Shown here piece after piece: positions 58,501 through 64,000 of a stretch of DNA of 64,000 nucleotides. How positions within the stretch are numbered: the first letter of the stretch is position 1; each line of letters begins with the position of its first letter. The notes below the pieces were generated by a model. That model saw only the letters and a program-made list of their open reading frames with translations. It ran no database searches and was not told the DNA's origin. Source of the stretch: Spongilla lacustris (taxonomy: Eukaryota; Porifera; Demospongiae; Spongillida; Spongillidae); the NCBI GenBank assembly GCA_949361645.1, contig OX442419.1, positions 3,640,706 through 3,704,705 of the forward strand, given 5' to 3'. Made by a program: the position numbers and the translations under genes.

Positions 58501-61267
58501 NNNNNNNNNNNNNNNNNNNNNNNNNNNNNNNNNNNNNNNNNNNNNNNNNNNAACAGGCAACAATGCCACTCATTGGATTGCATTAGAGTAAGAATAGATT
58601 ATACTATATACACTTTGTTGCTTGTGACAAGCACTTTTGCCATTATGTACTGTTATGAATAACCTCCATGTACATGGTTTGTGCATACACATTGTATACT
58701 TGGATGCCATAAATCCCACACATAAGCCCACACATGTGGGGATGCATATGGGGCTAAGCCCTACAACACCCCTAGGATGGGGATGTATGTTCCATAATCA
58801 TTAATGCTTAATGCTTCGGCACATGTTTTATTGATTAATTTATTTTACATGCATGTTGGACTACCATTTCTATCCTGAAAAACATTCCTGTTTTGCATGG
58901 TATTATGGTATTGCTGTGTGTCATTACTTGTAAGCAAGGTCTGGAAACATACACGGGCTCTCTCACATTGGAGGCCAGATGATGGCTTAGTAGTGGTCCT
59001 TTACGGTGTGCAAAAGAGTGGTTAAATTCCATTCACTGTGTCCATTCTCAGCATGTTTTTTAACATCAGGGCAGCAGGTGGTATGTTGCATAATTAAATG
59101 CTCAACCTTAGGGACAATTACCCAACCATCCATGACCCTACCCAAATTGGTGACTTCTAGAAGTATGTGATTGCGGAATGTTTGTTGGCTGTGGATTGAA
59201 TTGGATGTATAAACATGCAGGTGATCAGTATTTATTACACAACACAGCCTTACCTTTTGAAGCTCCTTAAAGGTTGCGTTCCTTTTGTAATTGCACAGTA
59301 GCAAAACAATTGGAGGAAAATGTTTTCATCTTTACTTACAATGTAATAAGCAGCCTTTTTGTAATGATACATAATAGCACAAGGATAACTTACCAAGGAT
59401 AAATGTACTTGTTTAAAACCGAAGTCCCCTCAATAAAATGGTAACTGTAATGTAAAATAAATACCGTTTATCGTAATTACATGTACCATGTACAATTAGT
59501 CACCAGAATATCACTAGACCAACGTTTACTAGGACACAATAGCTGTGTACTTGTACCTGGCACATTTCTGCACTACCTTTTGGTCCTAACCCTCTTCATT
59601 GTTTGCATTTTCGTACTTCATTCTAGCTGCATAGCAGCTTTCATGTGTTGATACATGTACATTGTAGTTGTTTCAGCACAGACAATACATGGTGGTGTTG
59701 AGATTTGCCCACATCTGTGGTAGTGCGGTGAAGGTGACAGCCAGGTGCTTTGAAATGCATAGTCTAGCATTAGTATAGCTCCCTTGCCCCCGTGTTTGCA
59801 GGATGTTGGGCTCCTCCCCTTTCTTCAGCCCCAGTTGCATACATGTAGATATTTGAAGGCATGCCGTATCTGGTATACCAAAGGTATAGATATTTGAAGG
59901 TATCTGGTATTCCAAAGGCCTTCCATTCACACCCAGTAGTTGATACGGGTGTGTGTACTTGTATGCATACCATACCATCTGTTCAAGGTACATGTAGCTG
60001 GTCACTTCTGTACACAGGTGAGACCATTCATAGGGGTGGGAGGTACCTCAGGGGTGGGAGGCTCCTCAGAAGTGGGAGGCTCCTCAGGAGTGGGAGGCTT
60101 CTCAGGGATGGGAGGCTCCTCAGGGATGGGAAGCTCCTAAGGGATGGGAGGCTCCTAAGGGAATGGGAGGCTCCTAAGGGATGGGAGGCTCCTAAGGGAT
60201 GGGAGGCTCCTCAATGGTGGGAGGCTCCTCACAAGTGGGAGGCTCCCTGCAGGAGTGAGTAGGAGGCTCCTCAGGGGTGGGGAGGCACCTCAGGGGTGGG
60301 AGGCTCCTCAGGGGGTGGGAGGCACCTCAGGGGTGGTGAGGCTCCTCAGGGGTGGGAGGCTTCTCAGGGGTGGGAGGCTCCTCAGGGATGGGAGGCTCCT
60401 AAGGGATGGGAGGCTCCTCAGGGGTGGGAGGGCTCACTCAGGAGTGGGAGGCTCCTCAGGAGTGGGAGGCTCCTCAGGAGTGAGAGGCTCCTCAGGGGTG
60501 GGAGGCTCCTCAGGGGTGGGAGGCTCCTCAGGGGTGAGAGTGCCATCACATGCATGTACTATTAAATATAGGATTGCTGTTTGTGTGCATAAAAATGCAA
60601 AAATGTGTGCTGCAAGATAATGAAATTCACAAGATGATTGTTGGGTTGGTGTAATGTATACAATACAAACATTTACAAATTTCACAGATTGTGGTAATTA
60701 AAATACATTTACATGTACATGTACCATGATATTGTCATGCCTGAATTACACCATGCATCTATGAGTGTTACTTCTTACACGTTGGATGATGCTTTCTCGC
60801 CAAGATGTTGGAGGTCCTATACTACCCTTATTGTGAAGGGCAAGCAACTGTGTTTTAAGCTTCTGTGCCCCCATAACCTAACTCAGGACACTAACATTCC
60901 ATTAGCCCAGGCTGCTTTGCACTCATCCACTTTTCTCATTAAGTCAATGGTAAAGTCAGTGATGTGCACTACATACATGTACATGTACATTTTGTACTAA
61001 TTGAACCAAAAGCCTCACTGACACTACTGTTCAGATTAAAAGTTGTGACAATTAAATATAAACATACAACTTTTCTGCCCCACTCCCCCTTACCTCCATT
61101 GAGTGGGATGTCTGTGTTTTCAGTCATTCCTATTCCAGGAGCAATGATAAGAGAGACAGGGAAAGCCGTATACATGAAAGCAGCATTTTTTTGGTTTTTG
61201 TTTTTGGTAGTGTGGAGTAATTTCACATTGCAACAAAGGTATACTGTGCTAATCAAAATTTGACTTA

Positions 61268-61298
<31 letters not shown>

Positions 61299-62419
61299 TG
61301 CCCTGCCCTGCCCTTAGCATTCAATTAGAAATGTTCATCACAGGGTATCAGTATGCCAACATCACCACTTCCCAACAAGACACTACTTGTTTGTACTTTG
61401 ATTCCACCACATACGCAGGGGTGCCATCGTTCCTGTTAGGTAGTTAATATTGGCCTTTGTGTCTGGCGCCCGAGTCATAACAGAGCCACCCCACCTGTGA
61501 CCTCTCGTTCTCAGCTTGGCTTGGGGATTCATCCCATGAGTGCCACAAGTATGTACAGTTCAATATGTAAGGGTCCCCTTGCAAAGATCACTAGTGGTAC
61601 ACGCAGCAACAGAAGTTCCCTTCCTGTCTAGACCTGTGCTCAGCGAATTTGTTCTGATGGAAAAATGGTTGGATGGTATTTTATTGAGTCCTTAGGGGGG
61701 AAGGACAGTTCCTTTTGGGATGCTCCATGCCAAGACACTTTGGCACTGTCACATTCAAGTGGCAACAGAGGGAGGGGCAAAAATAAATTGCAACTACAGT
61801 TTTAAGAAGTCATCAGAGTTCGTTTGAGTAGGGAAGGCATTACTATTATTGTTATTGCTATAGTTACCATATATATAAGTTGTCAACTGGAATGGCGGCA
61901 TCTCTGCTACATCATGTGCATTGTGTTAACACGCTTCTTACCTTTTGCTGAATTAGGCACCTCCTTGATGTGTATGTAGCAACAAGTGCATCAGTCTTGA
62001 TCACCTCGGACAGTTAATTATTGTTGTGTGCACAGATATAAGGGAGTGTTTTAAAGTGAGTAGTATTATCTTATCCCACAGTTAGGGTCAGATATTAATT
62101 ATGTACTCTGCAGTGACTGCACTATTATATGTAACAGTAGTAGAGAAGCAAATATTGCCAGACGTACATCACCATGTGGAACTGTATATGTTTTGGACTG
62201 TACAGTCTTATGCTTAAGTTGTGCTCACAATGCCTGTGTAAAAAATATGCATGGGTCTGCATATTATAGTGTATGTGTATTCATGACTTCAGTCGTTCCT
62301 TCCATTATTTGCTCACTCTCAAACCTATAGTAAATTATCCCCCCCCTCCCGCATGTGTTTTACACACATCCATGCATGTATCTATAAGTATATAAAGTAA
62401 CTTGGTTTGTTTGTTTGTT

Positions 62420-62504
<85 letters not shown>

Positions 62505-62829
62505 TTGTGTGTGTATGTATGTGTGTGTTGGTGTGTGTATGTGTGTGTGTATCACACTGTGGCCTTTATTTTCTTAGGCACAATGTTTGCTTCATTTGGG
62601 TGGCGACAGCGTGGAGTTAAGGTGGGTGGATGGTGCATCACGACCAGGATCACTTAACAGCGAAGACGTCCCTGTGGAAAATACGGAGCCTGTGACATTC
62701 CCGGATACGCCGGCATTAGAAACTAGATCTGCAAGCACTGTGCGTACTTGTACGGAATCGAACAATTGCGCCGCGTCAGAAAGCGGCACACAAACGGTTG
62801 CTTTGACGCATCAGGTTACGTCGTTGTGA
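43419..62829 (+). CDS. C2CD5: C2 domain-containing protein 5 (C2CD5/CDP138) orthologue, whole gene
   Basis: Twenty-one coding exons join in phase: 43419-43508, 43600-43686, 43907-43947, 45268-45401, 45832-45927, 46135-46220, 47265-47334, 47483-47543, 47926-48057, 48802-48938, 49329-49411, 50080-50188, 50980-51094, 52098-52198, 52787-52874, 53835-53930, 54475-54622, 55534-55662, 55900-56058, 56542-56664 and 62578-62829. The family has an N-terminal calcium-binding C2 domain that binds membrane phospholipid. Vertebrate CDP138 is an Akt2 substrate that helps insulin-stimulated GLUT4 vesicles fuse; whether that applies here is unknown. All five C2 aspartates are present (D19, D26, D76, D78, D84). 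Later signatures include [33 protein letters not shown] and a terminal [14 protein letters not shown]. About 780 residues are recovered; the segment equivalent to roughly residues 640-940 of the vertebrate protein was not found between exon 20 and the last exon. Confidence 0.93.
43600..43686 (+). CDS. C2CD5: C2CD5 exon 2
   Basis: Twenty-nine codons with the C2 motif [16 protein letters not shown] acceptor at 43598-43599 and GTGAGT donor, phase 0 on both sides. Confidence 0.93.
43907..43947 (+). CDS. C2CD5: C2CD5 exon 3
   Basis: A 41-bp exon, [13 protein letters not shown] plus two bases, between a GTGTAG acceptor and a GTGAGT donor. It forms the strand before calcium loop 3. Confidence 0.9.
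44757..45258. repeat. C/T-rich tract in C2CD5 intron 3
   Basis: About 500 bp of almost pure pyrimidine on the coding strand (CCTCCCCTCC and CCTTCTCCC words) runs into the exon 4 acceptor. Glu/Gly/Arg-rich frames on the other strand are artefacts. It could form triplex DNA, and it acts as an extreme polypyrimidine tract. Confidence 0.95.
45268..45401 (+). CDS. C2CD5: C2CD5 exon 4 (calcium loop 3)
   Basis: Encodes [18 protein letters not shown] with Asp76, Asp78 and Asp84, then the end of the C2 domain and [10 protein letters not shown]. The acceptor follows a 490-bp C/T-rich tract. Phase 2 in, phase 1 out. Confidence 0.94.
45565..45735. repeat. 22-bp minisatellite in C2CD5 intron 4
   Basis: The unit ACACCTCTACTGCCTATACATA (CTG/CTC variants) repeats about seven times. 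Confidence 0.88.
45832..45927 (+). CDS. C2CD5: C2CD5 exon 5
   Basis: Encodes [15 protein letters not shown]…SSCQVQFFS, matching the segment after the C2 domain in the family. AG acceptor at 45830-45831, GTTAGT donor. Confidence 0.92.
46135..46220 (+). CDS. C2CD5: C2CD5 exon 6
   Basis: Encodes [15 protein letters not shown], one of the most conserved stretches of the family. CCCTAG acceptor, GTGTGG donor, ends in phase 0. Confidence 0.94.
46565..46610. repeat. Perfect 46-bp palindrome in C2CD5 intron 6
   Basis: 23 bp starting ACAGGTAATACATTTG are followed at once by their exact complement, centred on 46587/46588 with TGTACATGTACA-type sequence in the middle. There is no spacer and no mismatch. 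Confidence 0.95.
46775..47232. repeat. TG-type microsatellite in C2CD5 intron 6
   Basis: TGTGTG, GCATATGTGTG and ATGTGTG words form about 450 bp with 24-28 bp sub-periods. It ends shortly before the exon 7 acceptor. Cys/Val and His/Thr frames are artefacts. Confidence 0.97.
47265..47334 (+). CDS. C2CD5: C2CD5 exon 7
   Basis: Encodes [16 protein letters not shown], nearly the family consensus. The acceptor comes 32 bp after the end of a long TG repeat. Confidence 0.94.
47355..47470. repeat. 21-bp minisatellite in C2CD5 intron 7
   Basis: The unit CATGTGACCCTCTACATGTGT repeats five to six times and fills nearly all of the 148-bp intron. Confidence 0.93.
47483..47543 (+). CDS. C2CD5: C2CD5 exon 8
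   Basis: A 61-bp exon, [20 protein letters not shown], in phase with its neighbours. TTCCAG acceptor, GTGAGT donor. The preceding intron is almost filled by a 21-bp minisatellite. Confidence 0.92.
47565..47770. repeat. TG and TGTACA-rich repeat in C2CD5 intron 8
   Basis: Irregular TGTGTG, TGTACATG and GTATGTG words. No fixed unit. Confidence 0.85.
47926..48057 (+). CDS. C2CD5: C2CD5 exon 9
   Basis: Encodes [20 protein letters not shown], the FDLEGE core of the family, followed by a variable tail. TGCAG acceptor, GTAAGG donor. Confidence 0.94.
48802..48938 (+). CDS. C2CD5: C2CD5 exon 10 (variable linker)
   Basis: A low-complexity linker ([18 protein letters not shown]…) that aligns only by position and phase. 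An acceptor further upstream (48724) gives a different open frame that is out of phase with exon 11, so the 48800-48801 acceptor was chosen. The donor is weak (GTGCAT). Confidence 0.7.
48939..49268. repeat. GTGAGTGCATGTGTG minisatellite in C2CD5 intron 10
   Basis: It begins at the exon 10 donor. The units contain GTGAGT, which is a consensus 5' splice site hexamer, about a dozen times. The array covers most of the intron. Confidence 0.9.
49329..49411 (+). CDS. C2CD5: C2CD5 exon 11 (variable linker)
   Basis: Encodes [20 protein letters not shown] and more, low-complexity linker sequence. CACTAG acceptor, GTGAGT donor, ends in phase 0. It is followed directly by the 32-bp minisatellite intron. 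Confidence 0.78.
49455..50062. repeat. 32-bp minisatellite in C2CD5 intron 11, derived from the exon 12 acceptor
   Basis: About 19 near-identical units of 32 bp (CTTCCCTAAAGGCTACCCTT then CTACACACTCAC). Most of the unit, GGCTACCCTTCTACACACTC, is identical to the first bases of exon 12 (50081 onwards), and the TTCCCTA before it matches the region before the exon 12 acceptor. One unit near 49600 is shortened. Confidence 0.95.
50080..50188 (+). CDS. C2CD5: C2CD5 exon 12
   Basis: Encodes [20 protein letters not shown] and [16 protein letters not shown], a clear family match (FPFFTLT…GGVVSARSVKLLD in vertebrates). The acceptor ATCTAG at 50074-50079 is fixed by that homology. Its first 22 bp is the motif repeated about 19 times in the intron upstream. 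Confidence 0.92.
50605..50970. repeat. Two minisatellites in C2CD5 intron 12
   Basis: 50605-50830 repeats GGCATGTGATCCACCCCTCC (22-bp unit) about ten times. 50880-50965 repeats a 15-bp ATCCTCCCCCTCCCC unit about six times and leads into the exon 13 acceptor. Confidence 0.93.
50980..51094 (+). CDS. C2CD5: C2CD5 exon 13
   Basis: Encodes [20 protein letters not shown] then [15 protein letters not shown], strongly conserved. CCACAG acceptor, GTAGGC donor. Confidence 0.95.
51108..51832. repeat. 12-bp TGTTTGTGTACA satellite with 178-bp higher-order repeat, intron 13
   Basis: About 60 units of TGTTTGTGTACA/TGTTTGTGTGCA. A marker unit (GTACATTTGTGTGC) at 51442 recurs at 51620, with matching flanks, giving a 178-bp higher-order duplication. 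Confidence 0.95.
52098..52198 (+). CDS. C2CD5: C2CD5 exon 14
   Basis: Encodes [16 protein letters not shown], matching the family segment after ESTSI. The donor is GTAAGT at 52199, not the GTGTAA two bases earlier, because only the former keeps exon 15 open. Confidence 0.9.
52787..52874 (+). CDS. C2CD5: C2CD5 exon 15 (acidic linker)
   Basis: Encodes an acidic linker ([20 protein letters not shown]…). TTCTAG acceptor, GTACAG donor. Support is from phase and open frame, not similarity. Confidence 0.72.
53835..53930 (+). CDS. C2CD5: C2CD5 exon 16 (CxxC pair)
   Basis: Encodes [20 protein letters not shown] then CSLCQ. The two CxxC pairs are conserved in the family and look like a small zinc-binding knuckle. 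TCTTCAG acceptor, GTAAGT donor. Confidence 0.93.
54475..54622 (+). CDS. C2CD5: C2CD5 exon 17 (GC donor)
   Basis: Encodes [14 protein letters not shown]…[16 protein letters not shown], matching KVPDVLFTTIDLP…GKGCLIQARLCRLKK in vertebrates. The only donor that keeps phase with exon 18 is AAG|GCAAGA, so this is probably a GC-AG intron. Confidence 0.88.
54730..54925. repeat. 32-bp minisatellite in C2CD5 intron 17
   Basis: The unit TACACTTTGGGAATATACAC plus ATGTATAGTACT repeats about six times with changes. Confidence 0.88.
55165..55447. repeat. 21-bp minisatellite in C2CD5 intron 17
   Basis: The unit CATGTATGCCAGGACCATGTA repeats about 13 times. Because the unit length divides by three, all frames stay open and give repetitive peptides, which are not genes. 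Confidence 0.96.
55534..55662 (+). CDS. C2CD5: C2CD5 exon 18
   Basis: Encodes [20 protein letters not shown] then [20 protein letters not shown], a clear match to PFMEYEVHTQLMNKL…MNALFGLRIQI. Phase 0 at both ends. Confidence 0.95.
55900..56058 (+). CDS. C2CD5: C2CD5 exon 19
   Basis: Encodes [14 protein letters not shown] and a hydrophilic tail. Two donors keep phase: GTGAGC at 55999 and GTACGT at 56059. The second lies in the first unit of a 28-bp tandem array that repeats this same donor. Confidence 0.85.
56041..56208. repeat. 28-bp tandem array over the exon 19 donor, exactly six units
   Basis: Six head-to-tail units of GTCACAGAGCCATCTTGTGT plus ACGTGTAG occupy 168 bp. The first unit (with one G/C change) is the end of exon 19 plus its GTACGT donor; the next five are copies of that junction. 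Confidence 0.95.
56542..56664 (+). CDS. C2CD5: C2CD5 exon 20
   Basis: Encodes [20 protein letters not shown], resembling DAFVLEIDDTDAMED of vertebrate C2CD5. GCCCAG acceptor, GTGAGT donor, phase 0 both sides. Confidence 0.82.
56685..56995. repeat. Minisatellite in C2CD5 intron 20
   Basis: About a dozen units of GGGAGGGATTTATGGGTACA (21-22 bp) start 20 bp after the exon 20 donor. A longer block from about 56785 to 56860 is repeated at about 56905-56980. Confidence 0.9.
57054..57299. mobile_element. 246-bp G-rich MITE in C2CD5 intron 20
   Basis: The left end CAGGCTCATAGCCAGG and right end CCTGGCTATGGGCCTG are inverted. Inside are three G runs of 15-20 bases. A related right end (CTGCCGACGGGCCTG) at 57447-57465 and another G run at 57301-57315 suggest a second partial copy. 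Confidence 0.75.
57470..58351. other. Part of C2CD5 intron 20, no exon recognised
   Basis: The frame at 57894-58109 has no family match. No conserved C2CD5 segment was found here before the gap. Confidence 0.45.
58352..58551. other. Assembly gap (200 N)
   Basis: Exactly 200 N inside C2CD5 intron 20. Missing C2CD5 exons may be hidden here. Just after the gap, 58552-58589 could be the end of an exon (donor GTAAGA at 58590), but it is too short to identify. Confidence 0.99.
58987..59304 (-). pseudogene. Possible BEL/Pao-type retrotransposon Gag fragment
   Basis: The 105-codon minus-strand frame ends with [19 protein letters not shown]. The combination of a hydrophobic [12 protein letters not shown] stretch and a WNLxxLL motif followed by a basic helix recalls the conserved region upstream of the zinc knuckles in BEL/Pao Gag proteins. 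It has no zinc knuckle and no neighbouring pol sequence. It lies in an intron of C2CD5, antisense to it. It could be chance. Confidence 0.25.
59305..60020. other. Part of C2CD5 intron 20, no feature recognised
   Basis: A short inverted pair GGTATAGATATTTGAAGG/AGATATTTGAAGGCA-type repeat occurs at 59845-59905. No exon is recognised. Confidence 0.4.
60027..60540. repeat. 18-bp minisatellite in C2CD5 intron 20
   Basis: The unit GGGTGGGAGGCTCCTCAG repeats about 28 times with A/G and small-indel variants. Gly/Arg/Ser or Thr/Pro/Glu-rich frames are artefacts. Confidence 0.96.
60541..62400. other. Part of C2CD5 intron 20, no exon confirmed
   Basis: 61115-61145 encodes VIPIPGAMI after a TTTTCAG acceptor-like site. 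That recalls PLSFIPGAKI in the missing part of C2CD5, but no proper donor follows and the rest does not match, so I do not call an exon. 61269-61298 is a 30-base C run. Confidence 0.35.
62402..62555. repeat. (TG)n/(TTTG)n microsatellite
   Basis: GTTTGTTTG units change into TGTGTG. It ends just before the acceptor of the C2CD5 terminal exon. Confidence 0.97.
62578..62829 (+). CDS. C2CD5: C2CD5 terminal exon
   Basis: Encodes [20 protein letters not shown], matching AQCLINVSGDAVVF near the C-terminus of the family, then a Ser/Thr-rich tail ending in TGA. TTCTTAG acceptor, phase 0. At 83 residues it is longer than the vertebrate tail. Confidence 0.88.
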   Translation, partial: AQCLLHLGGDSVELRWVDGASRPGSLNSEDVPVENTEPVTFPDTPALETRSASTVRTCTESNNCAASESGTQTVALTHQVTSL

Positions 62830-62877
62830 TTTCTGAATGTGTAAATTAACTTGTACATGTCTTGTATCGGATGTGTT

Positions 62878-62885
62878 TGACGTCA
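62878..62885 (+). promoter_or_regulatory. Consensus CRE (TGACGTCA)
   Basis: A perfect palindromic cAMP-response element, 49 bp after the C2CD5 stop codon and 27 bp before a TATA box. It is likely part of the promoter of the EGF-domain gene. CREB/ATF or bZIP binding is inferred from the motif only. Confidence 0.6.
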
Positions 62886-62911
62886 GTGTGAGTTATGCGC
62901 TGCGCGGCGTG

Positions 62912-62917
62912 TATAAA
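62912..62917 (+). promoter_or_regulatory. TATA box of the EGF-domain gene
   Basis: TATAAA in a GC-rich setting (GGCGTGTATAAAACAGC). The expected start site is near 62942, ahead of the ATG at 63050. GTAAGC at about 62962 and TTTTAG at 63041 could bound a short 5' UTR intron. Confidence 0.6.
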
Positions 62918-63049
62918 ACAGCAATCTTGTGCAATAATCCCTCGGCCAAAGTGGATGCAATTGTAAGCATTTTCTTGATGTTTTTGTATACATTTAATTG
63001 ATTTCAATGGCAGATTTTCGGTCGACCTTTTTTTGTTTTAGCTTTCGCA

Positions 63050-63977
63050 ATGCTCATCTCTGTGGTGCTGACGTTATGCTTTTATTTACCTTGCTCACTC
63101 GTTGCATCTGCGCCGCTTCAAGGTACGTTAATTTATATATTTACCCGTTCTCTCGGCGCAGCGATAGCGTTGTTCATGACTTGTGGAAGCGGCGCTAGCT
63201 GGTATTACTTTCTGTGCGGTGCCAAAAGCTGAAAATTCGCAATTCAATATACAGCCAAATTTATGCGACGGTTCCAACTATTTTATTAAATACGAGCTAC
63301 ATGTAGCAATCTGCTATAAAGTGTAAGGTTTCTTTATCGTTGAGAATCATATTAACGATGAGAGAGGTGCGTATTTATGACAGATTATGTACGAATGCCT
63401 CCAGCAATCAGCATGGCTTAATCCGTTTTCATTTTAGTTTGCAGTATTACTTTCTCGTTACATAACTGTTGCAAGTAGCGTATTACGTATAGCTGTTACA
63501 TTGGTACCAGGTTGCTATAGCTTGTCATAAAATACGTTCCTGGTGCATCCTGACTATATATAGCCGTGCCCTTCCTGATGGATGCTTTCTTTGAACCGTT
63601 GTATAGATTGTACACTTCAGCCATGTCTGAATGGAGGAGTATGCGTCAATGACACACATGGAAGCTTCTGTTCTTGTGCAAATGGATTTACAGGCAGAAA
63701 CTGTGGCGCCAGTAAGTTAACATGCACCTCTCTATCCCGCTATCCTTAAACTTTGATCTGCCATGCATGTCCGTCCTACTCCATATTCCTTTCGTATCCC
63801 TTCTTCTCTTCTTTTATCTCCCAAATCACCTTTCCCTCCTTAATATACTCTTATTTTCTGTCCTCAGTTTTAGTAACTTTCTTTCAATGAATTTTAATAT
63901 GCATATAATCAAAAAAATTTTTTTTTCCACCAGGTACTAAAGTACTGAAGAATGAAGTCGACATCCTTGCTGCTCAG
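63050..63977 (+). CDS. Secreted or membrane EGF-domain protein, 5' part
   Basis: Three exons join in phase: 63050-63122, 63607-63711 and 63934-63977, continuing beyond the window. Exon 1 encodes a signal peptide (MLISVVLTLCFYLPCSLVAS, then APLQ). Exon 2 encodes exactly one EGF-like domain with six cysteines (C-x4-C-LNGGV-C-x8-C-x-C-x8-C, ending NGFTGRNC). The NGGxC and GFTGxxC words are diagnostic of EGF. Both of its boundaries are in phase 1, the usual arrangement for shuffled EGF exons. Exon 3 starts a possible helical segment (TKVLKNEVDILAAQ). The product enters the secretory pathway; the rest, and so its family, lies outside. Donors GTACGT, GTAAGT and GTGTGC. Confidence 0.85.
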
Positions 63978-64000
63978 GTGTGCACTCCATAATGATACTA

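Noticed and set aside
58208..58662. Frames spanning the N run
   Set aside because: They are made only of unknown bases.
61115..61200. C2CD5 exon with a PxxFIPGA-like motif
   Set aside because: Only about six residues are similar, no GT donor follows at a suitable place, and the following sequence does not match.
1..64000. tRNA, rRNA or other structured RNA genes
   Set aside because: I looked for tRNA A and B box patterns and rRNA-like stretches and found none I could support by eye. A tRNAscan or Rfam search would settle it.

Overview
The window is eukaryotic, and almost certainly from an invertebrate animal. Genes are split by GT-AG introns (one GC-AG is inferred), there is a clear orthologue of the animal protein C2CD5, a secreted EGF-domain gene and a seven-transmembrane receptor, and most of the sequence is AT-rich and full of repeats. 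A non-bilaterian animal such as a demosponge fits the short introns, the receptor type and the repeat load, but that is inference. Two runs of exactly 200 N (34257-34456 and 58352-58551) are scaffold gaps of unknown true length.

Layout. 1-17.5 kb is repeats on repeats: blocks duplicated between 1-1.76 kb and 12.5-14.3 kb, a decayed Ty3/gypsy retrotransposon (2.7-7.4 kb), a tandemly duplicated segment (10.05-12.46 kb) split by a 573-bp MITE, a gag-like coiled-coil ORF, and a fold-back element with a minisatellite core (16.5-17.5 kb). 17.5-32.5 kb has no convincing host gene. It carries several hairpin elements, one copy of a 1.65-kb segmental duplication (24.95-26.6 kb), and two non-autonomous hAT-type elements with intact 8-bp target-site duplications (27959-29048 and 30794-32161). 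32.9-33.9 kb holds exons of an unrecognised host-like gene that probably runs into the first gap. The second copy of the segmental duplication lies at 35.33-37.11 kb and has gained two MITEs that the first copy lacks.

38.1-39.1 kb is an intronless GPCR of cAMP-receptor/GPR157-like type. 42.8-43.0 kb has a PHD-like cysteine pattern. From 43,419 to 62,829 a C2CD5 (CDP138) orthologue can be rebuilt as 21 phase-consistent coding exons, with the conserved region between exon 20 and the terminal exon not found. Its introns carry an unusual density of minisatellites, and at least two arrays are tandem copies of the gene's own exon/splice-site junctions. Only about 220 bp after the C2CD5 stop codon, following a CRE and a TATA box, a secreted EGF-domain gene begins and runs off the right edge.

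All four plausible host genes lie on the + strand. They show no obvious shared pathway. The only tight linkage is the head-to-tail C2CD5/EGF pair, where the promoter of the second gene overlaps the 3' flank of the first.
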